Assembly: GCA_022820665.1 (NCBI GenBank)
Contig: JAJEFB010000004.1
Span: 1-60,869 of the forward strand
Length of the DNA: 60,869 bases
Reading direction: 5' to 3'
DNA from: Anaerolineae bacterium
GTDB taxonomy: Bacteria; Chloroflexota; Anaerolineae; Aggregatilineales; Phototrophicaceae
Positions within the stretch are counted from its first letter, which is position 1. Every line of letters starts with the position of its first letter. The translations under genes and the position numbers were made by a program. This document shows positions 9,200 through 18,371 of this stretch, piece by piece. Under the pieces are notes generated by a model. The model did not search any database, was not told the origin of the DNA, and saw only the letters and a list, made by a program, of their open reading frames with translations.

Positions 9200-9781
9200 A
9201 TGGCTACCCGAGAGCGCGAATATACAGTAGAAGACGTTTGGCGGCTGGCCTGCGCGCCAGAGAACGACGCCAAGAAGATTTGCCTGATAGACGGAGAACT
9301 TGTGATTACCATGTCACCAGGTCGATTACATGGACGGCTCGCGCTACGCATCGGACGTTTTATAGCCGACTATGCGGACCTGCACGATCTGGGCGAAGCC
9401 GCTGTCGAGGTGGGCTACCGCTCGCCAGACGATAGAAAGACTTTGCTGATCCCCGATGTCGCTTTCGAAAGCAAAGCGCGCGCAGAGCAACCCGTTGGCG
9501 TCGGTTTCGTGCCCTTCATGCCCGATATAGCAGTAGAGATCATTTCGCCGTCGCAAACGCTGGCGCAAGCTCGCCGCAAAGCAAAAGTCTACCTGCGTCT
9601 CGGCACCGCGATGGTCTGGCTTGTCGATCCGTCGAAGAAAAACGCTGAGATTTGGACCCTGGGAACCGACGGCGCGCCGCAAAGCGAGACTGTCAATTTG
9701 GAGGGCGAGCTAAGCGGCGGCGCTGTCCTGCCCGGTTTCACCTTGCCGCTGCGGCGCTTGTTCCAACCTGAACGCAATTAG
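9200..9781 (+). CDS. Uma2-family PD-(D/E)XK nuclease
   Basis: A 193-aa protein of the Uma2 (DUF820) family. The nuclease core is visible as LIDGELV near the N-terminus, LLIPDVAFE (active-site Asp), DIAVEIISPSQT (Glu) and a following lysine-rich helix (QARRKAKVYL), then MVWLVDP. The family is greatly expanded in cyanobacteria and Chloroflexota; its role is unsettled. The gene is followed after 10 bp by two small unknown genes on the same strand, which may form a unit with it. Confidence 0.85.
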   Translation: MATREREYTVEDVWRLACAPENDAKKICLIDGELVITMSPGRLHGRLALRIGRFIADYADLHDLGEAAVEVGYRSPDDRKTLLIPDVAFESKARAEQPVGVGFVPFMPDIAVEIISPSQTLAQARRKAKVYLRLGTAMVWLVDPSKKNAEIWTLGTDGAPQSETVNLEGELSGGAVLPGFTLPLRRLFQPERN

Positions 9782-9791
9782 GGAGATGAGC

Positions 9792-10154
9792 ATGTCTGAC
9801 TTTGTCGATATTCACATTACCGATTGGTGTTTCCCAGATGGCGAGCCAAGCAGGCCGGATGAGACGGCCTTGTTTCACTTGGCACTATCCGGTCAACCGC
9901 CTCAGGAGTGGGCGAGGACATTGTCCAAGAAATTACGTTCTTTACAGCCCAACAAGGCGGATGATTGGGCAGGTGTCCACTCCCATGATCGGCGGGTCGT
10001 CATGTATACGACGCTGAAATGGATGATGGCGAACCGGGATAGGGTAAAGAAACTTGTTAGCGACACCAATGCTTGGTATCCCAAATGGCTCGAAGAGCAA
10101 GATGCGGCCAAAAAAGAGGCAAATGATCTGAAGCATCGGTTGAACTTCGACTAA
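9792..10154 (+). CDS. Hypothetical protein, 120 aa
   Basis: I do not recognise the family. The product is soluble and rich in charged and aromatic residues (WCFPDGEPSRP near the N-terminus, NAWYPKWLEEQDAAKKEA in a C-terminal helix) with no signal peptide. The second ATG (9792) was preferred because GGAG lies six bases before it; the ATG at 9786 overlaps that sequence. It lies 10 bp after the Uma2 gene and 41 bp before another unknown gene on the same strand. Confidence 0.65.
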   Translation: MSDFVDIHITDWCFPDGEPSRPDETALFHLALSGQPPQEWARTLSKKLRSLQPNKADDWAGVHSHDRRVVMYTTLKWMMANRDRVKKLVSDTNAWYPKWLEEQDAAKKEANDLKHRLNFD

Positions 10155-10195
10155 AACCGATATGGAAAACATGACCGACACGAGAAAGGCTGAGG

Positions 10196-10696
10196 ATGAC
10201 TGACGAGAAAACATTGCACGGCGTACACGCGAAGGACTTTATGGAAGTGCCGCGGCTGAAGCCGGGCGATGATGGATATTCCGATGTAGAGCGGATGCTT
10301 CAGTTGGTAAATGCCGGAGCCATGGGACGGCGGGATTTCGATTTGCTGATTATGCCGACCGTCAACCCAGATGTTCCGGTCTCAAACAGAGACCGGAACA
10401 TCGCTGCGCACGGGCTGACCAGTGCCGGCACCTTTTTCACACACCGATACGATTCGTCCAAGAAAGACCTGCGAGAGCGCTTGCAGGCACACAAGCTGCG
10501 AGCCTTGACGGTGCGCGACCTGGTACGCGCCCACGAAAAGGCAAAACGCCCCTCCATCGTAGAAGTCTATTGCAAAGGCTATGTCCTTCCCTTCGTGTGG
10601 TATATGGGCATGGACAAGCGCCCCCAAGAGGACTGGCTGGAAGACCTCGACAAGTATTGCAACACACCGCGCGTACTATCGTTTGACGGCAATTAA
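10196..10696 (+). CDS. Hypothetical protein, 166 aa
   Basis: A soluble 166-aa protein of unknown family. It has a central basic helix region (SKKDLRERLQAHKLRALTVR) and a hydrophobic stretch near 128-140 (VLPFVWYMGM) too short to be a certain membrane span. GAGG immediately before the ATG and an earlier AAAGG offer possible ribosome binding. It is the last gene of the Uma2 group; the next gene downstream is convergent. Confidence 0.6.
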   Translation: MTDEKTLHGVHAKDFMEVPRLKPGDDGYSDVERMLQLVNAGAMGRRDFDLLIMPTVNPDVPVSNRDRNIAAHGLTSAGTFFTHRYDSSKKDLRERLQAHKLRALTVRDLVRAHEKAKRPSIVEVYCKGYVLPFVWYMGMDKRPQEDWLEDLDKYCNTPRVLSFDGN

Positions 10697-10797
10697 AATA
10701 CAATCTGATCGCACTGCGCCTTGGCCTCACTCGGCGCACTGCAGTTAAGGCCGGCATGACCCTCCATGATAGAAGGTGCGCATCTCGTTCAGGGCAT

Positions 10798-11682
10798 TTA
10801 CTTCACCGCGCCCATGGTCAAGCCGCGCACCAGATAGCGCTGGAAGAAAAGCGCCATCAAAAACGGCGGCAGCATCGTAACCACAGCCGCGGCTGACATA
10901 TCCTCCCAAGCCACCTCGTACTGGCCGATGAAAAGCGTCAGTACGATGGTCAGCGGCTGCGAATCGTCGCTGCGGGTGAAAATGAGCGGGATCAAGAAGT
11001 TATTCCAGGTGGTGAGCATAGCCACCAGGAAAACCGCAACCATGCCCGGGCGCGCCAATGGCAAGATAATGCTGTAGACCAGGCGCCAGCGACCGGCGCC
11101 GTCGACGCGCGCGGCATCTTGTATTTCCAGCGGGATATCGCGCACAAACGTGGTCATCATCCACACGGCAAGAGGCAGCAGCAAGGTCACAAATATCAAT
11201 ACCAAGCCGAGCAGGGTATCGATTAATTCAAGCTGGGACATGATGAAAAACAGCGCGATCAACGAGACCCAAATCGGCAGCGGCAGCATCAGCATGATCA
11301 GAAGAAAGATCAGGTTCTTGCCGACGAAACTCATACGGGCGAAAGCGTAACCGGCCGCCGTCGCCAACAAGGTCACGATTGCGCCCGATGCCACGCTGAT
11401 TATCACACTGTTGCGCAGCCCGGAACTCATGAGGTCGGCTGTCGGTGAAAAGCCGCCGTCGCGGAACTTCGCGCCTTCGGTGAAGATGGTGCGATAAGAT
11501 TCCAGAGTAGGTTCGCTAGGGAACCAGATCTTGTACGGCTGCGCGTAAAGTTCGCGCCGGGTCGAGATGCTGCTGACCGCCACCCAGTAGATCGGCGCCA
11601 GCGCCCAGATCAGCACAATGGCGCAGAGCGCGTAGATGACGCCAAGACGAAGGCGCTCCTGATTGCGCAAGCCCAGGTTCAT
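10798..11682 (-). CDS. CUT1 sugar ABC transporter permease (MalG type)
   Basis: A 294-aa inner-membrane permease with six spans. The N-terminal span ends in PIYWVAVSSISTRRELYAQP, a typical MalG pattern, and the EAA loop (LEIQDAARVDGAGRW, ending IILPLARP) is in the C-terminal half. The C-terminus FFQRYLVRGLTMGAVK is characteristic of the family. Its start overlaps the stop of the MalF-type gene by 4 bp (ATGA), indicating translational coupling. No ATPase gene follows; the next gene downstream is convergent. Confidence 0.92.
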   Translation of the reverse strand: MNLGLRNQERLRLGVIYALCAIVLIWALAPIYWVAVSSISTRRELYAQPYKIWFPSEPTLESYRTIFTEGAKFRDGGFSPTADLMSSGLRNSVIISVASGAIVTLLATAAGYAFARMSFVGKNLIFLLIMLMLPLPIWVSLIALFFIMSQLELIDTLLGLVLIFVTLLLPLAVWMMTTFVRDIPLEIQDAARVDGAGRWRLVYSIILPLARPGMVAVFLVAMLTTWNNFLIPLIFTRSDDSQPLTIVLTLFIGQYEVAWEDMSAAAVVTMLPPFLMALFFQRYLVRGLTMGAVK

Positions 11683-12593
11683 TGCTCCTGCACTCCCTGG
11701 TTGTAAACGCGCCAGACGAAGATCAAGCCGACAGCGAGCGACATCGCCAGGATGATATATGAGAGCGCCGCTCCCAAGCCCACGCGCAGATCGCGGAAGA
11801 CCAGTTCATAATTGTACAGCATCAGCGTTTTGGTGAAGGGATTCATGGCGCCGCCAGCCGAGCCGCCGGCGGTCAGGGTCCAGACGACATCAAAGATCTG
11901 AAATGCGGCGATGAACTCAACGACCAGGGCGATGCCGAAGGATGGCAGCAGCAGCGGCAAGGTGATATAGCGTACCCGATGAATGGCGTTGGCGCCGTCG
12001 ACTCTGGCGGCGTCGAACAGGTCTTCGGGAATGCTCTGCAAGCCGGCTAGCACGATGATCGTCGGGAAGGCATAGCGCGTCCAGGTTTGTACAACGCAGA
12101 CCCAGAAGATTTGATGCTCCGGATCGCGCAGCCAATACTGGTACTCGCTGATGATGCCTAATTGATAGAGAAAGCCATTGAGCGCGCCGTATTCGCCATT
12201 GAGCAGCCAGCCCCATAAGAATCCGTTGGCCACCCCCGGCAGCATCCAGGGCAAGATGGTCAGCGTACGCATGACGCCCCGGCCCGGGAAGCGCTGGTTG
12301 AGCAACATGGCGATGCCGAAGGCGACGACCATTTCCAGCGGCAAGGTCAGCGCGACGACCCTGAAACTGCGCCCAGTGACTTCCCAAAACTCGGCATCTT
12401 CCAGCAATTTCACGTAGTTGTTGACGCCGACAACTTTTGGCTTCTGGTTGCGGATGCGCAGATTTCTGTTGGTGAGGCTGGTTTGGAAGGTATTGACCGC
12501 GGGGTAATAGATAAACAGAGCCAGCAATAAAATGATCGGCGCCAGCACGACGACGAGATAGCGCGAGTCGGATGAGAAGATGCGGCGGATCAC
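11679..12593 (-). CDS. CUT1 sugar ABC transporter permease (MalF type)
   Basis: A 304-aa permease whose first membrane span (VVVLAPIILLLALFIYYP) follows a short basic N-terminus. The EAA loop reads EDLFDAARVDGANAI, ending LPLLLPSF. It is translationally coupled to the MalG-type gene by a 4-bp overlap and separated from the upstream binding-protein gene by 124 bp of palindromic repeats. The substrate is unknown. Confidence 0.92.
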   Translation of the reverse strand: MIRRIFSSDSRYLVVVLAPIILLLALFIYYPAVNTFQTSLTNRNLRIRNQKPKVVGVNNYVKLLEDAEFWEVTGRSFRVVALTLPLEMVVAFGIAMLLNQRFPGRGVMRTLTILPWMLPGVANGFLWGWLLNGEYGALNGFLYQLGIISEYQYWLRDPEHQIFWVCVVQTWTRYAFPTIIVLAGLQSIPEDLFDAARVDGANAIHRVRYITLPLLLPSFGIALVVEFIAAFQIFDVVWTLTAGGSAGGAMNPFTKTLMLYNYELVFRDLRVGLGAALSYIILAMSLAVGLIFVWRVYNQGVQEQ

Positions 12594-12614
12594 TTGTTTG
12601 CCCCCATCCCCCGG

Positions 12615-12703
12615 CCCCTTCCCCCATAAAGAGGGAAGGGGAGCTTGGAACTGACGAATTCGCTAATAGCGACGAAAGCCCCTCCCTCCTTGTGGGGGAG
12701 GGG
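12615..12703. repeat. Two G/C-tract palindromes between binding-protein and permease genes
   Basis: CCCCTTCCC (12615-12623) pairs with GGGAAGGGG (12633-12641), and CCCCTCCC (12679-12686) pairs with GGGAGGGG (12696-12703). The arms are identical to copies at 50-76 and 4700-4726. They occupy most of the gap between the binding-protein stop and the MalF start. Confidence 0.75.
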
Positions 12704-12717
12704 TTGGGGTTGGGGTT

Positions 12718-13944
12718 TTACTCGTACTCTTCCTTGAGCGAATTCCACTCTTCAGCCAGCGCATCGATGACATCATCCGAGGTCATGTCGGAGTTCAAGC
12801 CTTCGCGGATGGTCTCGGTCACCGAAGCCGACCAGGGACCCCACCAGAGTGTAAAGCGCGGCAGCTCGTTGGTGTGCATGCTCTGCTCGACAATGGCGTC
12901 ATAGCCCTGGACTTCACCGGCTTCGTTCAGCGCGCTGCTGATGGAAATCCGCGAGGGATAGAGACCAAAGGCGTTCCAAATATCGGTCATATTCCGGTCG
13001 CCAACGTACCACTTGATGAACTCCCAGGCGGCTTCTACATTCTCCGAATCAACCGAGATGCCGATGCCAGCCGGGAAGCTCCAGGTATTGCCCACTTCCG
13101 GCAAGACCATGTATTCCACATTGGGCGCTTGCAGCGATGATTCCGCATTCCCGCGCACAACGGACCCTTGCCACCCCTGGTGGAAGACGCCCGTACCAGC
13201 CCAGAACAACGTGTGCTGGCTGCCCCCCGCCAAAATCTCGGGGCTGATCAACTCATCGGCAAACCAGGTGAAAAGCAGCGACATGGCTTCGCGCGCCTTG
13301 GAACCTTCGTCAGCGAAGACCGGGTTCAAGTCCTCATCAAACATCGGGTCGCCCATGCTCAGCGCTATCAGCCACCAGGACCAGTTGATCGAGCCCATGG
13401 CAATGGGGTGATCGTCAACGCCAGCGTCGCGGATGGCTCTGGACATCTCGTCCACCTCAGCCCAGGTCGTGGGCGGGGCGTCGTAGCCAGCTTCCGCCAG
13501 GCGAGCGCTGTTGTAGTCCATCATCACCAACTGCAGATAGGTGGGTATGGCGAAAACATCGCCGTCGATGGTCCAGAAGTCGAGCTTCTCGAAGTCATCG
13601 GCATCGAGATCGCCCATCTCCAGCAAGTCGTTCAACGGCAGCATGTTGCCGGTGGCGACGACATTGGAAGGACCTTCTTCCGTGATGAAGATCACGTCAG
13701 CCGGCGCTTCCCCGGCCGCCGAGGACACTTGCACGCGGCTGAACAAATCAGCCATCTGCACCGATTGCACCTCGACAGTGATGCCGCTCTCCGCCATGAA
13801 GTCGTTAAGCGCCTCTTCGCTGGGCGGGACGCCCCAGGGCGGCGCCAGGAACGAGATCGTCGTATCCTGCGCTTGAACTGCGAAGCACATGCTTAGTGTG
13901 AAGAGCAGGACCAGAAGCGTACAAATACGTTTTGAAACCTTCAT
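12718..13944 (-). CDS. Sugar ABC transporter substrate-binding protein (CUT1)
   Basis: A 408-aa exported protein with a Sec signal (MKVSKRICTLLVLLF, cleavage near VQAQ) and the family-1 solute-binding fold. AAGEAPADVIFITEE is the variant of the common SBP motif, and the C-terminal half has the usual hinge-region aromatic residues. GGGAG lies seven bases before the ATG. A strong promoter match is found about 110 bp upstream. It is the first gene of a three-gene importer operon without an ATPase. The ligand cannot be read from the sequence. Confidence 0.9.
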   Translation of the reverse strand: MKVSKRICTLLVLLFTLSMCFAVQAQDTTISFLAPPWGVPPSEEALNDFMAESGITVEVQSVQMADLFSRVQVSSAAGEAPADVIFITEEGPSNVVATGNMLPLNDLLEMGDLDADDFEKLDFWTIDGDVFAIPTYLQLVMMDYNSARLAEAGYDAPPTTWAEVDEMSRAIRDAGVDDHPIAMGSINWSWWLIALSMGDPMFDEDLNPVFADEGSKAREAMSLLFTWFADELISPEILAGGSQHTLFWAGTGVFHQGWQGSVVRGNAESSLQAPNVEYMVLPEVGNTWSFPAGIGISVDSENVEAAWEFIKWYVGDRNMTDIWNAFGLYPSRISISSALNEAGEVQGYDAIVEQSMHTNELPRFTLWWGPWSASVTETIREGLNSDMTSDDVIDALAEEWNSLKEEYE

Positions 13945-14059
13945 AGGTGTCTCCCTCTCAAAATGAATTTGGCAATCGCAACCGCATGGAGGCGCTCAAA
14001 TGCTCTGCATGGGCTCATCAACCGCCCAGCGTCGATCATTACGCGTCCAAGCTATTTTC

Positions 14060-14088
14060 ATTATATCGGTTAAGACATTGTGGCGCAA
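14060..14088 (-). promoter_or_regulatory. Candidate sigma-70 promoter for the second CUT1 operon
   Basis: On the minus strand TTGCGC (14088-14083) and a perfect TATAAT (14065-14060) are separated by 17 bp. The predicted leader to the binding-protein ATG at 13944 is about 110 nt. The rest of the 323-bp gap 13945-14267 holds no gene. Confidence 0.65.
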
Positions 14089-14230
14089 AATTGTCGTTGC
14101 TGTTGTTGTCGGCGCAAGGACTTCGCCTTCGCCTTGCCTTCAATGACTTTCTTGCTCGTGTCCCCGGCTGTCGAGACAGTCGCGCTGAACACGGGTCTCG
14201 CTCGGGCGGGGATTTACGCTGGCAAACGAA

Positions 14231-14257
14231 CTCACGCCTGTTTCGACAGGTCGTGAG
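14231..14257 (-). terminator. Hairpin after the glycoside-hydrolase gene, probable terminator
   Basis: The stem CTCACG-CCTGT / ACAGG-(T)-CGTGAG has one bulged base and a TTCG-type loop. It begins 10 bases after the stop codon of the glycoside hydrolase. On the minus strand it is followed by only a short T-rich stretch (TTCGTTTG), so termination may be weak or Rho-aided. Confidence 0.5.
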
Positions 14258-14267
14258 GGCTGCAAAA

Positions 14268-15266
14268 TCAAGCCTCAAACGCGAAGGCGCGGATCAACTC
14301 AATCTCGGCTTGATCATAGGGGCTGCCATCGGCGTGGAAAATATCATGCTGCCAGGTCTTGCTGTCGGGACTGTTCAATTCGCGCCGCCAATCAAGATAG
14401 GTCTGCGTCCGGCCAGCCACCAAGCCCCAGTTATACCAGCCGACCCGCTCCCGCGCGAAGATCGGCAATATCAGTTCGACGGTCTGCCCGACCACGCGCC
14501 GCAGCCATTCGGTGCAGAGCACGGGCCGCCCGTAAGCCTGGCAGCGCTGAATGACCTCCTCGACGCCGGTTTCGCCATAATGATGAAAAGACGTCACATC
14601 CGACAATTCCAATATGCGTTCCTCCATCTCGTATTCGTCATGCAAGCGGAAGATGGAGGTGGTCAGCGGCTGCCGCGCGCCCGCTTCGCGCGTCCAGGCG
14701 AAGGCGGCTTCCACCAGCGGTAGGCTCGTCTCGCCCAAGTCGCTATTGCCCGGCTCGTTGTACAGATCCCAGATCTGCACGCGTTCGTCATCGGCGAAGC
14801 TGCCGACGATATCGACGACATAATCCTTGAGTTCGGGCCAGACAGCGCGGTCGTCCACCTGCTTCAAGCCTGGGCTGGGCGTCCAGCCGCTGTTGTGCGT
14901 ATAGGGAACGGGATCGTCTTGCTTGCCTAAGTACGGCTCTTTGCCAGCGAAAGCGCAATCGTCGAAGAGGATGAACATCGCTTTGATGCCGTTGCTCGCC
15001 GCGATATCCAGGAACTGATCGATGCGCCCTTTCAGACCATCGGGATCGTCCTGCCAGACGAGGAACTGGTGAAAGACGCGCGCGGCGTTGAATCCCGCCG
15101 CCCCCGCCCAAGCCAATTCCTCGGCGATGGTATCGAGATCGAAGGACTCGGCCTGCCACATCTCGGTCGAGTTGACGGCAGTGCGCGGCAGATAATTGCA
15201 GCCGCGGATGGGTTCTATCGAGGCGTACCAGTCATTTGCTTTTTCAGGACTCCATTGTTCGGTCAT
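14268..15266 (-). CDS. Cytoplasmic glycoside hydrolase, clan GH-A (GH5-like)
   Basis: A 332-aa TIM-barrel glycosidase. The acid/base glutamate is likely E171 in WDLYNEPGN and the nucleophile E253 in VLCTEWLRR, at the ends of the fourth and seventh strands as in clan GH-A. FHHYGE lies between them. There is no signal peptide, so it should act in the cytoplasm on an imported oligosaccharide. GGAG eight bases before the ATG supports the start. It is the last gene of a locus with importer genes and a mutarotase-like protein. The exact family (GH5 or a neighbour) and linkage specificity are uncertain. Confidence 0.8.
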   Translation of the reverse strand: MTEQWSPEKANDWYASIEPIRGCNYLPRTAVNSTEMWQAESFDLDTIAEELAWAGAAGFNAARVFHQFLVWQDDPDGLKGRIDQFLDIAASNGIKAMFILFDDCAFAGKEPYLGKQDDPVPYTHNSGWTPSPGLKQVDDRAVWPELKDYVVDIVGSFADDERVQIWDLYNEPGNSDLGETSLPLVEAAFAWTREAGARQPLTTSIFRLHDEYEMEERILELSDVTSFHHYGETGVEEVIQRCQAYGRPVLCTEWLRRVVGQTVELILPIFARERVGWYNWGLVAGRTQTYLDWRRELNSPDSKTWQHDIFHADGSPYDQAEIELIRAFAFEA

Positions 15267-15287
15267 GCTTTATACTCCACTAGATGA

Positions 15288-16559
15288 CTAAGTCGATTCT
15301 GCCGGAAGGATGCTCGCGAGCGTGCCGGCGCAAGTTCCATCAGCGTCCAGGATGTTCAGGCTCATGCGACTTGTCCTGTCGCCAAGTCGCGCAACCGTAT
15401 CGACGTTGAGCGTGGCCAAGGGGGATGCCGGTCCTAGATCAATTCTGCTGAGGACATCCCCAGCTTCGTCGAGGCATTCAAGCTCCGCGCGACCGGCGTG
15501 GAAGCAGCCGAAAACGCCCTGAATGCGCGCCCATCCGTCATTGACATCGACCGAGAGCGGCTGATGTACACAACCGACATCGGTCACATCGACAATCGGC
15601 GCCGGGCAGTATGCCGCCGACCAGGTCACGCCATAATCGGCGATTTGGCCCGGATCCAGCGCGTACAGCGGACTGAGGACCTCGGCTTCCAGGATGTAGC
15701 CCGGCGAACTGATCGGAATGGGCGAGGGCGCGCCGGGCGATTCCGTCCAGCATTCGACTGTGGCTCCATCGTCGGGGTATTCCGCATCTGGCTCGTAAGG
15801 AAACTGCATGCAAAGGGCGAATCCCGACTGTCTGTCGGCAAAGGCGGTCCAACCCGCCGGACTGTGCGCGCCGATCTTGCCCACGATGCCTTGATACCGC
15901 ACCGCCAGCAGCCCGCTCTCGGCATCCAGTTGATATTGCTCATTGTCGTCGCCGAACATGATCTCGTAGGGTCGTTCCCGTTTAGGATCGGTGGGAATAT
16001 ACAGCCAGCAGTCGTCGTTGAGTTTGCCAGCAACTGTGCTGCAAGCCAACTGCGCCACATCCCAGATCGACCAGCGAATCGCCCGCCCCGAGATGTTCTC
16101 GAAAGACAGATCGAGCTGCAAGCGCGACGAGCCACGTCCGAGGCTGATTGCGCGGCGAATGCGCAGTCCCGAGCGCTCGTCGGGCGGGCTGGTCATCGCG
16201 ACGGAAGCAACCTCATCGCCTTGACTCGTCTCGAACGTATACCGCCCCGAATCGAGCACGGGATCGGGCGGACCGGGCCATTGACCCTCGCCATCCCAGC
16301 CTTGCGGGGCGGGCCAGGTCTTGTCGCCGCCGTAATTCTTCCAGTTGATGAGTTCGCCATCGCCGGCGTGTTCTTCGTAACTGAAGCACTTGCCCAGCAA
16401 CTCCGGGTTCATGAACAAGTAATCATGCGGACCCAGGCTGAACTGCATCAAACGGCCCCCGATTTCCGGTACGCAGACAGCATAAATCAAGCCGTTGCTC
16501 AAATAAACGCCGTCCCAGCCTTGGAACGGAATTTCTTCGACGAATGGTAGATAGCGCAT
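15288..16559 (-). CDS. Aldose-mutarotase-like beta-sandwich protein (DUF4380-like)
   Basis: A 423-aa cytoplasmic protein. The early segment with VPEIGGRLMQFSLGPHDYLF resembles the first strands of galactose-mutarotase-like proteins of the DUF4380 type, where the GGR motif is conserved. A mutarotase-like or carbohydrate-binding role in the locus is inferred. A much longer reading frame extends upstream to 17267, but that part lies inside the permease gene and reads as low-complexity shadow sequence. The ATG at 16559 begins a sensible protein (RYLPFVEEIPF) 20 bp after the permease stop. The C-terminal 100 residues may form a separate beta domain. Confidence 0.7.
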   Translation of the reverse strand: MRYLPFVEEIPFQGWDGVYLSNGLIYAVCVPEIGGRLMQFSLGPHDYLFMNPELLGKCFSYEEHAGDGELINWKNYGGDKTWPAPQGWDGEGQWPGPPDPVLDSGRYTFETSQGDEVASVAMTSPPDERSGLRIRRAISLGRGSSRLQLDLSFENISGRAIRWSIWDVAQLACSTVAGKLNDDCWLYIPTDPKRERPYEIMFGDDNEQYQLDAESGLLAVRYQGIVGKIGAHSPAGWTAFADRQSGFALCMQFPYEPDAEYPDDGATVECWTESPGAPSPIPISSPGYILEAEVLSPLYALDPGQIADYGVTWSAAYCPAPIVDVTDVGCVHQPLSVDVNDGWARIQGVFGCFHAGRAELECLDEAGDVLSRIDLGPASPLATLNVDTVARLGDRTSRMSLNILDADGTCAGTLASILPAEST

Positions 16560-16579
16560 CCGCGCGGCTCGCCGGGGAC

Positions 16580-17443
16580 CTAGCCTTGCAGACCGGTGGT
16601 GGAGATGCCGCGGACGAAGTAACGCTGCAGCAGCAGGAAGAAGATCACGGCTGGAATCGTGGCTGCGGCCGCCGACGCCATAATCACGCCAAAGCGCATC
16701 GAAAGCCCGCGTCCAACGAAGACAGCCAAGCCGACCGGCACGGTGCGGGTCGCGTCCGTGTTGCTGATGATGAGGGGCCAGAAGAAATCGTTCCAACTGC
16801 GGACGAAGGTGAAGATGGCGACCGTAGCGATGACGGGCTTGCTCAGCGGGATGAAGATGCGCAAGAGCAGACCCAGGCGGCTGCAGCCATCCAGTCGCCC
16901 GGCTTCCTCCAACTCGACCGGTATGCTCAGGAAGAATTGCGTCATCAGAAAGACGCCAAAAGCATTGGCCGCTGCCGGCACAGCGATGCTGAAATAAGTG
17001 TTGGCTAATTTGAATTTGATCATGCCCAGGAAGAGCGGCACCAACAGAATTTCGCCCGGCAGCAAAAAGGTCGACAAGATGATGAGCAGCAAGATTCTGC
17101 GCCCGCGGAAGCGCATGCGCGCCAGAGGATAAGCGGCCAGGATATTGGTGGCCAGGGTCAGCAAGGTGGTGATGGTCGCCACGATCAGGCTGTTGCGGAA
17201 CCACTGCATCATAGGGAAGGAATCGAAGAGCCGCGTGTAGAATTCTAGTGTCGGCTCGTCGGGCCACCAGGTAGGCGGATAGCTGAAGACCTCAGTATCC
17301 GGCTTGATCGAGGTGACAAACATCCAGATGAAGGGCACGCCCCAGACGATGGCGACGAAGATCATGATGGCATAAAGCGCCAGGCGCCCATAATTGAGCG
17401 AGCCATCGCGATAGACGCTTTCTTTGCGCCAGGAGTCGCTCAT
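16580..17443 (-). CDS. CUT1 sugar ABC transporter permease (MalG type)
   Basis: A 287-aa six-span permease. VPFIWMFVTSIKPDTEVFSYPP at the N-terminus and the EAA loop VELEEAGRLDGCSRLG (ending IPLSKPV) are diagnostic, as is the C-terminal QRYFVRGISTTGLQG. It follows the MalF-type gene by 1 bp. It belongs to the AraC-linked sugar locus together with the glycoside hydrolase. Confidence 0.92.
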   Translation of the reverse strand: MSDSWRKESVYRDGSLNYGRLALYAIMIFVAIVWGVPFIWMFVTSIKPDTEVFSYPPTWWPDEPTLEFYTRLFDSFPMMQWFRNSLIVATITTLLTLATNILAAYPLARMRFRGRRILLLIILSTFLLPGEILLVPLFLGMIKFKLANTYFSIAVPAAANAFGVFLMTQFFLSIPVELEEAGRLDGCSRLGLLLRIFIPLSKPVIATVAIFTFVRSWNDFFWPLIISNTDATRTVPVGLAVFVGRGLSMRFGVIMASAAAATIPAVIFFLLLQRYFVRGISTTGLQG

Positions 17444-17444
17444 G

Positions 17445-18353
17445 TCAGATCACTTTCATCGCGCGCAACTGAATTATGGTGAAGCTCAGCGTGATGAGCA
17501 TCAAAATCACCCCAGCCGCCGAGGCTAAGCCCATGTTAAAGTTCACGAAGGCAGTCTCATAAATGAATTGGGCGACGGTGAAGGTGCTGCCCTGCGGTCC
17601 GCCGCGGGTCATGACAAAGACTTGGCCGAAGACGCGCCAGCAGGCGATGACCGTCAGCGGGATGACAAAGGCGTTGACCGGCATCAGCATCGGAATGGTG
17701 ACATAGCGCAGCTCTTGCCAGCGGCCCGCGCCATCGATCCTGGCCGCCTCGTACAAGTCCTCCGGGATATCCTGCAAGCCCGCCAGATAGATGATCATAT
17801 TGCCGTTTACCGTCCACCAGATGGTGGTGATGGCGATGGCTGGCATGGCCGAGTCCGGGTCGCCCAGCCAGTTGATTGGCGGATTGACGCCCAATAAGCC
17901 CAGATAATAATTCAACAATCCCGAGCTGCGCTCCAGGATCCACTGAAAGATGATGCCCACCGCCGCCACGCTGACGACATGCGGCAGAAAGACGATGGCG
18001 CGCGCGATATTGCGGCCGCGCAGCTTCTGATTCACCAGCAACGCCAGCAGGAAACCCAGGACGATTAGTGGAATCGCCGCCAAGACTACAAAGTAAAGCG
18101 TGTTCTGCAGCGACTCGATGAAGAGATCGCTGTTGATCAGCTTGTTGTAGTTCTTGAGCCCGACCCATTTGGGTTGGCCGATAATGCCCCATTTGGTGAA
18201 GCTGGCGTAGACGCCGACGACGGCCGGCAGCAGCAGGAAGACGATGAAGAGGAATAGGTAAGGCGCCATAAACGCGTAGGCAATCAAGTCATTCTTGATG
18301 CTTATCCAGGGCGATGTGGCGTGTTTGGCTTTTGGTGGCGCGGGCCTGCTCAT
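17445..18353 (-). CDS. CUT1 sugar ABC transporter permease (MalF type)
   Basis: A 302-aa permease with a cytoplasmic N-terminus, a first span around residues 27-48 (APYLFLFIVFLLLPAVVGV) and an EAA loop EDLYEAARIDGAGRWQ (ending IPMLMPV). It starts 208 bp after the binding-protein stop; that gap holds four TAGGGGCGA palindromes. No ATPase is encoded in the operon. Confidence 0.92.
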   Translation of the reverse strand: MSRPAPPKAKHATSPWISIKNDLIAYAFMAPYLFLFIVFLLLPAVVGVYASFTKWGIIGQPKWVGLKNYNKLINSDLFIESLQNTLYFVVLAAIPLIVLGFLLALLVNQKLRGRNIARAIVFLPHVVSVAAVGIIFQWILERSSGLLNYYLGLLGVNPPINWLGDPDSAMPAIAITTIWWTVNGNMIIYLAGLQDIPEDLYEAARIDGAGRWQELRYVTIPMLMPVNAFVIPLTVIACWRVFGQVFVMTRGGPQGSTFTVAQFIYETAFVNFNMGLASAAGVILMLITLSFTIIQLRAMKVI

Positions 18354-18371
18354 AATATCGGTTTGACCATT

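Noticed and set aside
15288..17267. A 659-aa reading frame covering the DUF4380-like gene and extending into the permease region
   Set aside because: The N-terminal 236 residues lie antiphase inside a well-supported permease gene and read as Arg/His/Pro-rich shadow sequence. A sensible protein starts at the ATG at 16559.
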